Assembly: GCF_001633165.1 (NCBI RefSeq)
Contig: NZ_CP015418.1
Coordinates: 3,348,001 to 3,412,000, forward strand
DNA from: Rhodovulum sulfidophilum DSM 1374
Lineage (GTDB): Bacteria > Pseudomonadota > Alphaproteobacteria > Rhodobacterales > Rhodobacteraceae
Direction: 5' to 3'
Length of the DNA: 64,000 bases
Under the pieces are notes generated by a model. It was not told where the DNA came from. It was given only the letters and a program-made list of their open reading frames with translations, and did not search any database. Below are positions 43,851 through 52,824 of the stretch, piece after piece (the stretch's first letter is position 1; every line of letters begins with the position of its first letter). Made by a program: the position numbers and the translations under genes.

Positions 43851-44843
43851 TCAGCCCGCGACGGGCAGAAGCCGCCGGATCGCCTCGAGCTTTTCCAGAA
43901 CCGCCGGGCTCAGCACGAAGGGGTAGAAACGGCCATGCCCCATCGCCTCGTTGACCGCGTTCAGCGCGACCGAAAGCGCGATCCAGGGCTCTGCCAGCCG
44001 CTCGACCGGCAGCGCGGCCAGGGCCGCGACCTCCAGCCCCTGCAGGCCGTCATCGCGGACCAGGTCATAGGCCAGCGCCGTTTCCATGCTGTCGAGGATG
44101 TGGAAGAGATGCGCCCAGGTATCGGCGAAATCCTCCCAGGGATGGGCGGTGGCATAGGCGGTGACATGGGTCGCCTCCCAGCCCGGCGGCGGGCCCTCGC
44201 GGTAGTGCCGCTCCAGCGCCGCCCCGTAATCGGCGCGCTCGTCGCCGAAGACCGGCCGCAGCCGGTCGAGCGCGGCCGGGTTCTCCGCCACCAGCAGATC
44301 CCAGTAGTGATGGGCGACCTCATGACGGAGATGGCCCGCAAGCGTGCGGTAGGGCTCGCCCATCTCGGCGCGGATGCGCTCGCGCTCGGCATCGTCGGCC
44401 TCGGCGATGTTGAGCGTGATCGTGCCATGGGCATGGCCGGTGATCACCTTAGGCCCCGGCGCCGGTCCGATCGGGTCGCCGCGCAGCTCGAAGACCGGGG
44501 CGGGCGCCCCGGCCGCGTCGCGAAGCGGCAGCCCAAGCGCATCGAGCAGGCGCATCAGCATCCGCTTGTCGCGCTCGATCCGGGCCCAGCGCCGGTCATT
44601 GCCCGGCACCGACAGATCCGGCACCACCGTGCTGTGGGCGCAGGACAGGCACAGCCCGCCCGGCGCCGCGGCGACCCAGTTGCAACCGATGACCGCGCGA
44701 TTGGCGCAAGCGGCCCCCCCGCACGTGCCAAGCGGAACCAGCCCCCGCCCCGGCTGGAAGCCCAGCTCGGCCCCGCAGCTCAGGCAGGCGGTGTTGTGAA
44801 ACCAGATCTCCGCCCCGCAGGACGGGCAGCCAAGCCGCCGCAT
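43851..44843 (-). CDS. Zinc-ribbon plus putative zinc metallopeptidase (Peptidase_Mx type)
   Basis: 330 residues. The N-terminus has two CxxC pairs (C6/C9, C20/C23) and further Cys (C41, C46, C54, C65, C68), a zinc-ribbon region. The C-terminal part has HEVAHHYWD (HExxH at 174-178) and a downstream acidic HPWEDFADTWAHLFH that can supply the third ligand, as in the family of uncharacterised zinc-binding metallopeptidases. No signal peptide, so cytoplasmic. It is followed by the penta-heme gene on the same strand after about 70 bp; a link between the two is not evident. Confidence 0.82.
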   Translation of the reverse strand: MRRLGCPSCGAEIWFHNTACLSCGAELGFQPGRGLVPLGTCGGAACANRAVIGCNWVAAAPGGLCLSCAHSTVVPDLSVPGNDRRWARIERDKRMLMRLLDALGLPLRDAAGAPAPVFELRGDPIGPAPGPKVITGHAHGTITLNIAEADDAERERIRAEMGEPYRTLAGHLRHEVAHHYWDLLVAENPAALDRLRPVFGDERADYGAALERHYREGPPPGWEATHVTAYATAHPWEDFADTWAHLFHILDSMETALAYDLVRDDGLQGLEVAALAALPVERLAEPWIALSVALNAVNEAMGHGRFYPFVLSPAVLEKLEAIRRLLPVAG

Positions 44844-44872
44844 CGTCTCTCCTCGTCGGGTCCCGCGCCCTG

Positions 44873-47149
44873 CTACGCCCCCTGTTCCGCCGCCTGCGCC
44901 TCGCCATTGATGACCCGCACCGGCTGGGTGCGGCCATCCTTGGCCTCGGCGAAGGTGATGGTCTGATGCGGGAAGGGAATCTCGATATTGCGCTCGTCGA
45001 AGAGCCGCTTGAGGATGCCGTTATAGGTCCGCCCGACCCCCCATTGCCTGCCCGGCAGGGTGCGGATCCGCGCCCGGACGACCACGGCGCTGTCGCCGAA
45101 GCTGTTCAGCCCGAACCATTCCAGATCGCCCCGGATCGCGTCCCGCGCCTCGGGATCGCGCCCGAGCTCGGCGAAGGCATCCTCCATCGCCACCTTCACC
45201 TCGTCGACATCCTCGCGATAGGCGACGCCCATGTCGCAGACGTAATACGAGAAATCGCGGGTCAGGTTCGAGACCATGTCGACCGAGGAGAACGGGATGA
45301 TGTGATAGGTCCCGCTCACGTCGCGCAGGCTGACCGACCGGATCGTAAGCTTTTCGACCGTGCCGGTGGTGCCGCCGAGGCTGACCACGTCGCCCACATT
45401 CATCGCGTTCTCGAGCTGGATGAAGACGCCGGTGATGACATCCTGCACCAGCTTCTGCGCGCCGAAGCCGATGGCCAGCCCCAGCACCCCGGCCGAGGCC
45501 AGCAAGGGCCCGATATCAAGCCCGATCTCGGACAGGCAGAACATCGCCGCCAGCACCACGATCACGATCGTCAGCGCGTTGCGCAACAGCGACAGCAGCG
45601 TCGCCTCGCGCGGCGAGGCCGCCCGGCCGGGCGCCGGAGCCAGCCGGTAATCGACCCAGGAGGTCAGCGCCAGCCAGAGCCCATAGGCCACCGCGAGGAT
45701 GAGCAGGACCGCGCTCAGCGCGCCCGTCACCCGCAGCCCGAACCGGCTTTCCATCCAGGACCCGACCGCCAGCACCCCGAGCGTATCGAGCGCGAAAAGC
45801 GCCACCGACAGCACGATCAGGTAGCGCAGCGCCACCATGGCCACCGGGATCACGCGGTTCAGCCGCGGCTCCAGCAGCGGCAGGCGGTCGCTGATGCGCT
45901 CCGGAAGCTGCACGCCCCGCGCCGCGGCCCGGGCCAGCGCGCCCGAGACGATGCCCGCCAGCAGCAGCGCCGCCAGCAGCCTGGCCGATCCCGCCAGCGC
46001 CGCCAGCACGACGCCATCGGGGCCGGTCAGCACGATCACGGCCAGCACCGCCAGATAGGCCAGCGCCGCCCAGTGCCAGTTCTGTGCCAGCGCCAGCGCC
46101 AGCCGCCCATGTCGGCGCGGCGCCCCGGTTTCCGGCGCCGTCTGGGACTCGGGGGCGTCTTCTGTCCCGGGGGCAGACGAAACCGGCGGGGCCAGCCGGG
46201 TCAGCATCCACTGCGCGACCGGACGGCGATAGAGGACCACCAGCGCCCCGAGCGACAGCAGCGCCAGCACGGTGACCAGCGCGCCGAGACTTGCCGCGGC
46301 CAGCGCCGAGACATCGCGCGCCACCACCGGCACCGCCAGCAGATGACCATAGGCCAGAAGCCCCGCGATCGCCATGCCCAGCCCCGCCGTCCGCCTTGCG
46401 CCCGGGTCCGAGACCGGCAAAAGCCGCAACGGCGCCGCGCCCGGCGCAAGCAGGATGTCAAGCGCCAGACGCACCACCCCCACGGCCAGGAAGGCGTTGA
46501 GATAAAGCGACTGGTTCAGCCCGACCGTGCCCGCGCTGCCGATGGCGGCCGCCGCAAGGGCATAGCCCGCCGCCCAGGCCAGAACCAGCGCGCCGAGATC
46601 GAGCAGCGCCGCCAGGGCCGCAGGGGCCAGCCTGCGCAGCAGCCCCTGCCCGGCCGCCGTCCGCCCCAGCCTCCGGTGCAGCGGCCTTACCGCCCGGCGC
46701 AAGGCGAATTGCACCAGGACCGTCGCCGCGACGACCGCCAGGAGGTTGCGCATCGCGGCGCCGAAGGCCTCGAATGTCCCGGCATCCAGCCCCTCGAACG
46801 CCTGCCCGGCCCGGCCGAGCGCGGCCCATCCGGCCGCGATCCGCCCGGCGAGATCCTCGACGGCGGCCGATGTCGCCTCGGCGACCCGGCGTCCCAGCCC
46901 CTGCCCGTCCGCCTCGGATGGCGGCGCCGCAGCCCTATCCTGATCCGCCGCCCCGCGCTCGGCGGCCTGTTCCAGCTCGGCGATGAGCGCCTCGCGGGCG
47001 CTGTCGTTCCGGAGGATGTCGATCAGTGCCCGTGCCTCGGCGCCGGGCGCATCCTCGGCGGCGGGCGCGGTCTGTGCCAGTGCGGGCAGGGATGACAGGA
47101 ACAAGGTGGCGAGAAGAAGCGGAAACAGGCGGCGGAAAAATCGGTTCAC
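44873..47149 (-). CDS. Large MscS-family mechanosensitive channel
   Basis: 758 residues. Signal peptide (MNRFFRRLFPLLLATLFLSSLPALAQ), an acidic periplasmic region to about 150, roughly ten TM segments, and a C-terminal MscS core: pore helix SAGVLGLAIGFGAQKLVQD, beta domain ENAMNVGDVVSLGG-TGTVEKLTIRSVSLRD and the PFSSVDMVSN motif, ending with an alpha/beta vestibule domain. It opens when membrane tension rises after osmotic downshift. Size and layout recall YbiO-type channels. Divergent from the FAD protein gene with about 250 bp between. Confidence 0.9.
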   Translation of the reverse strand: MNRFFRRLFPLLLATLFLSSLPALAQTAPAAEDAPGAEARALIDILRNDSAREALIAELEQAAERGAADQDRAAAPPSEADGQGLGRRVAEATSAAVEDLAGRIAAGWAALGRAGQAFEGLDAGTFEAFGAAMRNLLAVVAATVLVQFALRRAVRPLHRRLGRTAAGQGLLRRLAPAALAALLDLGALVLAWAAGYALAAAAIGSAGTVGLNQSLYLNAFLAVGVVRLALDILLAPGAAPLRLLPVSDPGARRTAGLGMAIAGLLAYGHLLAVPVVARDVSALAAASLGALVTVLALLSLGALVVLYRRPVAQWMLTRLAPPVSSAPGTEDAPESQTAPETGAPRRHGRLALALAQNWHWAALAYLAVLAVIVLTGPDGVVLAALAGSARLLAALLLAGIVSGALARAAARGVQLPERISDRLPLLEPRLNRVIPVAMVALRYLIVLSVALFALDTLGVLAVGSWMESRFGLRVTGALSAVLLILAVAYGLWLALTSWVDYRLAPAPGRAASPREATLLSLLRNALTIVIVVLAAMFCLSEIGLDIGPLLASAGVLGLAIGFGAQKLVQDVITGVFIQLENAMNVGDVVSLGGTTGTVEKLTIRSVSLRDVSGTYHIIPFSSVDMVSNLTRDFSYYVCDMGVAYREDVDEVKVAMEDAFAELGRDPEARDAIRGDLEWFGLNSFGDSAVVVRARIRTLPGRQWGVGRTYNGILKRLFDERNIEIPFPHQTITFAEAKDGRTQPVRVINGEAQAAEQGA

Positions 47150-47403
47150 GTATGTCCCTGTCGGTTCTGTGTCGGTTGGCCATCAGGCCCGGTCGGCACC
47201 TGTCGGCATGGGGTCGGATCTTCCCCGCGCGGGTCTGCCTGACCCGGTGTCAGGTCTCGTCTCGGGTCATGCGGGGCGCAGGCGTCGTCGGGACCGAACG
47301 CCGGAAGCCCTCCGGCGTTGCAAAGATCACGGGAACGTGATGCAAGAGGCCGCCGCCCCGGCCGCGAGGGAACCAGATGCCCCCCTTCGGGCATTGATCC
47401 CCG

Positions 47404-49122
47404 ATGCCCAAGCCAACCGACCGCGCCGGAACCCGCCCCGCCATGCCCGCCCCCACATCCCCCCGGTCGCGTCCGCTGAGACTTGCCATCGCAGGATTGG
47501 GCCCGCGCGGCCTCGGCGCGCTCGAGGCGCTGGCCGCCCGGCTGCCGCAGGCGGGTTCCGCGGTCGCGATAGACATCTTCGAACCCGGACCATGGCCCGG
47601 CGCCGGCCCCAATTTCACCCCGGGGCAAAGCCCGCTCATGCTTCTGAACATCCCGATCCGGGCGGTCGATATCGACCCGCCCGGCCCCGCGCCTGCGCGG
47701 ATCTCCTCCTTCGGGACCTGGCTGATGTCGCCCTCCGATGACGAACGGTTTCCCGCCCGGGCCGAGCTTGGCGCCTATCTGGCGGCAAGGGTCCGGACGC
47801 TGGCAACAACCCTGCCCGAGGGGGTCGCGCTCAGCCGGCACGAAACCGCGATCCTCCGGCTCGAGCGGTCAGGCACCGGCTGGTATCTCGAAAGCGCGGC
47901 CGGGCGTTTCGGCCCCTATGACGAGGTCCTGCTGGCGCCCGGCCAGCCCCGCAGCGCGCCCGACCCTCAGCTTGCGCGCTGGCAGGACCATGCCCGGCGG
48001 ACCGGGGCGGCCGTTCTGCCCGCCTATCCGGCCGACCGGTTGCTGAAGGCAGCCGGGGACTGGGCCGGTGCCTCGGTGGCGATCCGGGGGCTGGGGCTCT
48101 CGACCCTCGATGTTGTGCGGCTTTTGACGCTCGGTCGCGGCGGCCGGTTCGAGGACGGGCGCTATCTGCCCTCGGGCCGCGAGCCCGCGCGCATCCTGCC
48201 CTTCTCGCTGGACGGCCTGCCGCCCTGGCCCAAGCCCGCAAGCGCCGGGATCGACGCCTGTTTCGCGCCCCTGCCCGCGGAAAGCCGTGCCTTCGAAGCC
48301 GCACTGGACCGCGCGCTGGGGGCCGCGCCCGAGGCCGCTCTCGAAGCCATCTCGGCCGCGCTCGAACCCGCTGCCCGCCGGGTGCTGGAGGCCGCGGGCG
48401 CCGATCCGGGCGGGGTCGCGGCCTGGCTTGCGGCCGAACGCGCAGCCCCGGCCTCGCAGGAGAGCCGGGACGCAGCGGAATTGCTGCGCGAGGGGCTTGC
48501 CATGGCCCGGGGCACGCGGCCTCCGGCAATGGGCTATGCCATCGGACAGATCTGGCGGCACTGGCAGAACGCGCTTCGGCGGGCGGTCAATCCCGGCACC
48601 GCCAGCCCCGAGACGATCGCGGCGCTGATCGGCTTCGACGAGGGGCTCAAGCGCTATTCCTACGGCCCGCCCGCCGAAACGGCCGAAGAGCTGTCGATCC
48701 TGATCGCGGCCGGGATCGTCGATCTGCGGACGGTCGACGCCCCCGACATCCTGCTGACGCCCGAGGGCTGGCAGCTGGTCGAGAAGGATGACAGCGCCCG
48801 GGTCTCGGTCATGATCAACGCGGTGCTGCCCTCGCCCGCGCTGGAGAGGCTGGAAGAGCCCGTCCTTGCCGGGCTGCGCGATGCCGGAAGGGTCGCGGCC
48901 GTGGGCGAGGGTCTTGGCATCCGCACCCGGCCCGATGCACAGGTCGTCGACAGCCGCGGGCAGGTCCAGGCCGGGCTTTGCCTGCTCGGCCGGGCCGCGC
49001 TCGGCAGCGTGATCGCGGTCGATTCGATCCATGACTGTTTCGGCGCCTCGGCCCATCGCTGGGCCGAGGGTGTCCTGGACCGGGCCGCGCTCGGCGCTGC
49101 GCGTGCTGCCAGCCCGGGCTGA
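47404..49122 (+). CDS. FAD/NAD(P)-binding domain protein
   Basis: 572 residues. Near the N-terminus, RLAIAGLGPRGLGALEALAA (about 26-45) is a GxGxxG-type dinucleotide motif of the NAD_binding_9 group, followed by VAIDIFEPGPWPGAGPNFTP with the acidic ribose-binding residue. A second nucleotide segment, VAIRGLGLSTLDVVRLLTLGRGGRF, lies near 220. It ends ALGSVIAVDSIHDCFGASAHRWAEGVL. Such proteins resemble flavin-dependent hydroxylases, but the reaction is not known. The start could also be the ATG at 47443. No close neighbours on its strand. Confidence 0.8.
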   Translation: MPKPTDRAGTRPAMPAPTSPRSRPLRLAIAGLGPRGLGALEALAARLPQAGSAVAIDIFEPGPWPGAGPNFTPGQSPLMLLNIPIRAVDIDPPGPAPARISSFGTWLMSPSDDERFPARAELGAYLAARVRTLATTLPEGVALSRHETAILRLERSGTGWYLESAAGRFGPYDEVLLAPGQPRSAPDPQLARWQDHARRTGAAVLPAYPADRLLKAAGDWAGASVAIRGLGLSTLDVVRLLTLGRGGRFEDGRYLPSGREPARILPFSLDGLPPWPKPASAGIDACFAPLPAESRAFEAALDRALGAAPEAALEAISAALEPAARRVLEAAGADPGGVAAWLAAERAAPASQESRDAAELLREGLAMARGTRPPAMGYAIGQIWRHWQNALRRAVNPGTASPETIAALIGFDEGLKRYSYGPPAETAEELSILIAAGIVDLRTVDAPDILLTPEGWQLVEKDDSARVSVMINAVLPSPALERLEEPVLAGLRDAGRVAAVGEGLGIRTRPDAQVVDSRGQVQAGLCLLGRAALGSVIAVDSIHDCFGASAHRWAEGVLDRAALGAARAASPG

Positions 49123-50023
49123 GTGGGCTACGTGTCTATCCGCGCCCCAGGACGGGTTCGGCCCCCGTCTCGTCCATCATGACTAAGGCCCGCGATCAGC
49201 GTGACGCTGGAAGGCCTGGGCCGGCCGGGCTCCCGGCGCGCCCAATCCGCCTCCCGCGCCCACTGAACAAGGGATCAAAATTGAAGGCCTTGGCCCAGCC
49301 CCCATCGCGACCACCTTCGCCCGCGCGGTCAGACGGGCGAAGACAGCCTGTGCCATGCCCGACGGCACCAGGACCAAGGAGGGAAACGGAACAGATCTGC
49401 CCCGGAAGAGCGGACATATGCTCAACTCGCGCCGCTGACGACGTTGTCCGGATCGACAGCCCAAAAGGTCTGCCACGACGACCTGCATACCAGCTCCGCA
49501 ACAAGCTGGCGCAGCTCACGCGCCACCGGCACCGAGCACGTCAGCGCGATCCTGATCGCACGGGGCAGAAACCGGCTGCGGCCCGGTCTCGGCCACGCCT
49601 TTGACGCGACTGCCTCCCCCGCAGGCGCGCCTGTCAGGATATCGGCCAGCCACGCACAAGACCCGCTGAAAGGTCCGGCATGGGGTCTGCAGGCCGGCTC
49701 CTACGCGGTCATGGATCGGACCACGGTGGAGTAACCTTAACATCAACGGTATAGACGGAGCATTTGAAGCGGATCCCGGATCGCGCCCCACCGAGCATGA
49801 AAGGCGAGACGGCATGATCTGCCGCCCCCGGTCCGCAGCGCCGTCCTCGGGCGACGAGAACCGTCCCTCGCTCCCGGCCGCGACCTCCTGCATGGCGCGC
49901 CCGGTCAGATCCCGGCGGCCCATTCACGTCTGCGTGCGCCGACCGGTCGCGCGGGATCGACTTCGCGCTCTGCCCGTTCGGTTCGGGGACCGCCGTTTCG
50001 CGCGGCCCCCGAAAGGAGCAGAC
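49123..50023. other. Long stretch without a recognised gene
   Basis: About 900 bases between the FAD protein and the TetR regulator. All frames are short or lack domains; frames on either strand show no codon pattern like the neighbours. The AT-richer block near 49736-49760 should include the tetR promoter area. I see no RNA gene or repeat. It may be a decayed gene. Confidence 0.5.
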
Positions 50024-50632
50024 ATGCGTTCTGACAAGCGCGACGAACTGGTGCGAAAGGCACTCGACATCTTCTATCGCGACGGCTTCCACGCCACCGG
50101 GCTGGACCGCCTCTCGGACGAGACCGGGATCTCGAAGACCACGATGTTCCGGCATTTCCGCAGCAAGGACGACCTGATCCTGGCCACGATGCAGCGGCGC
50201 GACGACGGCGTGCGGGCCTGGCTGCGCCACCGGATGGACGCGGCCGGACCGCCCCGGGCCCGGCTCATGGCGCTTTACGATGCCCTCGGCGAGTGGGTGG
50301 CCGAGCCGGGGTTCCGATCCTGCCTGTTTCTGCGCGCGGCCGCCGAATATCCCGATCCGGCGCATCCGATCCATCGCCTGGCGACCGAACACAAGCGCCG
50401 CCTCGCCCGGCAGGTCGAAGCCGTGGCGGCCGAGGCCGGCGCGGCCGATCCGGGCGGACTCAGCCGCGCGCTGCTGCTGTTGAAGGACGGCGCCGCCGTC
50501 GCCGCGCATCTGGGCCATGCGGAAGATCCCGTCGCCGATGCCCGCGCCGGGGCCGAGGCGATACTGGCCGCCACCCTGCCCGTCGCGCGGCAACACGGCC
50601 TGCCGGCGGCCCGGACCGGCGCGCCTCCCTGA
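50024..50632 (+). CDS. TetR/AcrR-family transcriptional regulator
   Basis: 202 residues; ATG preceded by GAAAGGAG. Helix-turn-helix: KALDIFYRDGFHATGLDRLSDETGISKTTMFRHFRSKDDLI at about 12-52, then a TetR C-terminal helical domain (LFLRAAAEYPDPAHPIHRLATEHKRRLARQ). The long frame upstream of the ATG is not conserved. It stands alone about 360 bp before the TRAP genes on the same strand and may regulate them, itself or the FAD protein; no operator could be identified. Confidence 0.9.
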   Translation: MRSDKRDELVRKALDIFYRDGFHATGLDRLSDETGISKTTMFRHFRSKDDLILATMQRRDDGVRAWLRHRMDAAGPPRARLMALYDALGEWVAEPGFRSCLFLRAAAEYPDPAHPIHRLATEHKRRLARQVEAVAAEAGAADPGGLSRALLLLKDGAAVAAHLGHAEDPVADARAGAEAILAATLPVARQHGLPAARTGAPP

Positions 50633-50769
50633 GCCCCCAGGCACCGCCCCGGACCACCACCCCCGGGGGGCATCGCCTCATTTTTTTCGTTTTTTCCGGA
50701 ACCGCCCTTCCGCGCGCCGCGTTGGGGCCCGACAGGTGGCGCGCCAAGTTGCGGGAAACGGCCTGCGGA

Positions 50770-50787
50770 CACCCCCGTTCGGGGGTG
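50770..50787. terminator. Small GC hairpin between tetR and dctP
   Basis: CACCCCCG (50770-50777) and CGGGGGTG (50780-50787) pair exactly with a two-base gap (effectively a four-base loop). No T-run follows directly, so termination is not certain. The surrounding 50633-50990 has T-tracts at 50681-50695 and no gene. Confidence 0.4.
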
Positions 50788-50990
50788 CTTCGCGGGGTTA
50801 TGGATTTTCCCACATGTCCGGAGCGGGGGATTGCCCCCCGGAGGAGCCGGACAAGGCGCGTTTCGGGAGGGGTGACGGCCACAGCGCCGATATTGGCGGC
50901 ATCGCGCGCCGCATTGCTCTTCCGGTTCACCGACCGCCCCGAAGGTTCGGGCCTGCCGGCCCGTGCGCAAGCAACCAGAGGAGACAGTAC

Positions 50991-52013
50991 ATGACATTCA
51001 GCACCCGCATCCTGGCCTTTTCGGCCGCCGCCTTCGCGCTTGGCGCGGGCATGGCCCATGCCGACACTTGGCGCTATGCCTTCGAAGAGGCGATGGACGA
51101 GGTCCAGGGCATCTACGCGCAGAAATTCAAGGAAGAGATCGAGGCCAATACCGATCACCAGATCCAGCTCTTTCCCTATGGCACGCTCGGCGAATCCGCC
51201 GACATCATGGAACAGGCGCAGGACGGCATCCTGCAATTCGTCGACCAGTCGCCCGGCTTCACCGGCTCGCTGATCCCCGAGGCACAGGTCTTCTTCGTGC
51301 CCTACCTGCTGCCGCAAGAGACCGAGACCCTGGCCAGCTTCTTCAAGAATTCCAAGGCCATCAACGAGATGTTCCCCGCGCTTTACGCCGATCAGGGCCT
51401 GGAACTTCTGACCATGTTCCCCGAGGGCGAGGTTGCGATCACCACCAAGGAGCCGTTCACGACGCCTGCCGATCTGGACGAGGTCAAGATCCGCACCATG
51501 ACCAACCCGCTTCTGGTGGAAAGCTACAAGGCCTTCGGCGCGACGCCGACGCCGCTGCCCTGGGGCGAGGTCTATGGCGCGCTTCAGACCAACATCATCC
51601 AGGGCCAGGAAAACCCGATGTTCTACGTCGAGTCGACGAAGATGTACGAGGTCACCGATTACGTGACCCGGATCGGGCATAACAACTTCACCACCGCGGT
51701 GATGGCCAACAAGGACTTCTTCGACGGGCTGCCCGACGAGGACAAGAAAGCGATCCGCGCGGCTGCCGAGGCGGCCTTCGCCCATATCATCGACTACCAG
51801 AAGGGCCTGACCGAGGCCTCGGTCGAGAAGATCAAGGAGGCCAAGCCCTCGATGACCTTCACCACCCTTTCCGAGGAGGAGCGTCAGCCCTTCAAGGACG
51901 CGGCCGGCGAGGTCCAGGCCAGGTTCCTCGAGATGACGGGCGACAGCGGCAAGCGGATTCTCGACCAGATGAAAGAGGATCTCGAGGCGGCCCAGCAGGC
52001 CAGCCAGAGCTGA
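50991..52013 (+). CDS. dctP: TRAP transporter substrate-binding protein DctP
   Basis: 340 residues. Signal peptide (FSTRILAFSAAAFALGAGMAHA). Mature DctP fold with WRYAFEEAMDEVQGIYAQKF, FPYGTLGESADIMEQAQDG, VKIRTMTNPLLVESYKAFGA (the Arg that binds the ligand carboxylate) and PLPWGEVYGALQTNIIQGQE. AGAGGAGAC precedes the ATG. It captures an organic acid in the periplasm for DctQM. Its ligand is not readable; neighbouring hut genes make an imidazole acid one possibility. Confidence 0.93.
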   Translation: MTFSTRILAFSAAAFALGAGMAHADTWRYAFEEAMDEVQGIYAQKFKEEIEANTDHQIQLFPYGTLGESADIMEQAQDGILQFVDQSPGFTGSLIPEAQVFFVPYLLPQETETLASFFKNSKAINEMFPALYADQGLELLTMFPEGEVAITTKEPFTTPADLDEVKIRTMTNPLLVESYKAFGATPTPLPWGEVYGALQTNIIQGQENPMFYVESTKMYEVTDYVTRIGHNNFTTAVMANKDFFDGLPDEDKKAIRAAAEAAFAHIIDYQKGLTEASVEKIKEAKPSMTFTTLSEEERQPFKDAAGEVQARFLEMTGDSGKRILDQMKEDLEAAQQASQS

Positions 52014-52158
52014 TCCGACCCGAGCCGATCCGACGGGGGCCGGGCCGGGCCCCCGGGCACTTGCGTAGATGCGCAGGCGGCCCGGACGGCCCGCCTCTCG
52101 CCCCCGTCCCGCCCGGCACCGGCCCCCGCCCGCAGGGCGGAACGTAAGGAAGCTGCCC

Positions 52159-52821
52159 TTGTCCTCGGACCAATCTCTCCGGCCCCGCTCGCAAGCCAAA
52201 TCCCAGAACCAGTCCCAGACACGGTCCCAGACCGACACCACCGCCGCCGACGACCCCGACGAGGTCGCCTATGTCTCGACCCTTCCCGGGGTGCTGGGAA
52301 AGATCGATGCCGCCATCGCCAGGGTCGAATCCGTGCTGCTGGCCACGGGCGTGCTGCTGATGGCGCTGAACACGGTCGCCAATGTGGTCGGGCGCTACCT
52401 GTTCCAGTCGAGCCTTTTCTTTACCGAGGAGCTCAACCGCGTCCTGATCGTGGTGATCACCTTCGCGGGCATCAGCTATGCCGCGCGCCAGGGTCGCCAT
52501 ATCCGGATGTCGGCGATCTATGACGCGCTGCCGGTCCGCGCGCGCAAGATCCTGATGATCGTGATCGCGCTGACCACGGCGGTGCTGATGTTCGGCCTGT
52601 GCTGGTTCGCGGTCGCCTATCTTCTGACCCAGGCCGGGCGCGGCCGGGTCCTGCCCGCCCTGCAGATCCCGGTCTGGACGACGCTGGTGATCGTGCCGGT
52701 GGGGCTGTTCATGACCGGAATGCAATACCTTCTGACCGCGGTGAAGAACGCGATCTCGCGCGATGTGTACCTGTCGACGGCCGTTCTGGAAGGCTATGAC
52801 GACGACGAGACGGAGATCTGA
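52159..52821 (+). CDS. dctQ: TRAP transporter small membrane subunit DctQ
   Basis: 220 residues from a TTG with AAGGAAG upstream. A Gln/Ser-rich N-terminal tail of ~45 residues precedes four TM segments starting near [23 protein letters not shown]. Conserved [28 protein letters not shown] is the DctQ core motif. The unusual start is preferred because no ATG lies nearby and the upstream frame is low-complexity. The stop is 3 bp from the dctM ATG. Confidence 0.87.
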   Translation: MSSDQSLRPRSQAKSQNQSQTRSQTDTTAADDPDEVAYVSTLPGVLGKIDAAIARVESVLLATGVLLMALNTVANVVGRYLFQSSLFFTEELNRVLIVVITFAGISYAARQGRHIRMSAIYDALPVRARKILMIVIALTTAVLMFGLCWFAVAYLLTQAGRGRVLPALQIPVWTTLVIVPVGLFMTGMQYLLTAVKNAISRDVYLSTAVLEGYDDDETEI

Positions 52822-52824
52822 GCA

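Noticed and set aside
50661..50697. CCCCGGGGGG followed by T-tracts after tetR as an intrinsic terminator
   Set aside because: The GC block has no loop and the T-tracts start about 10 bases later, so it does not form a normal terminator.
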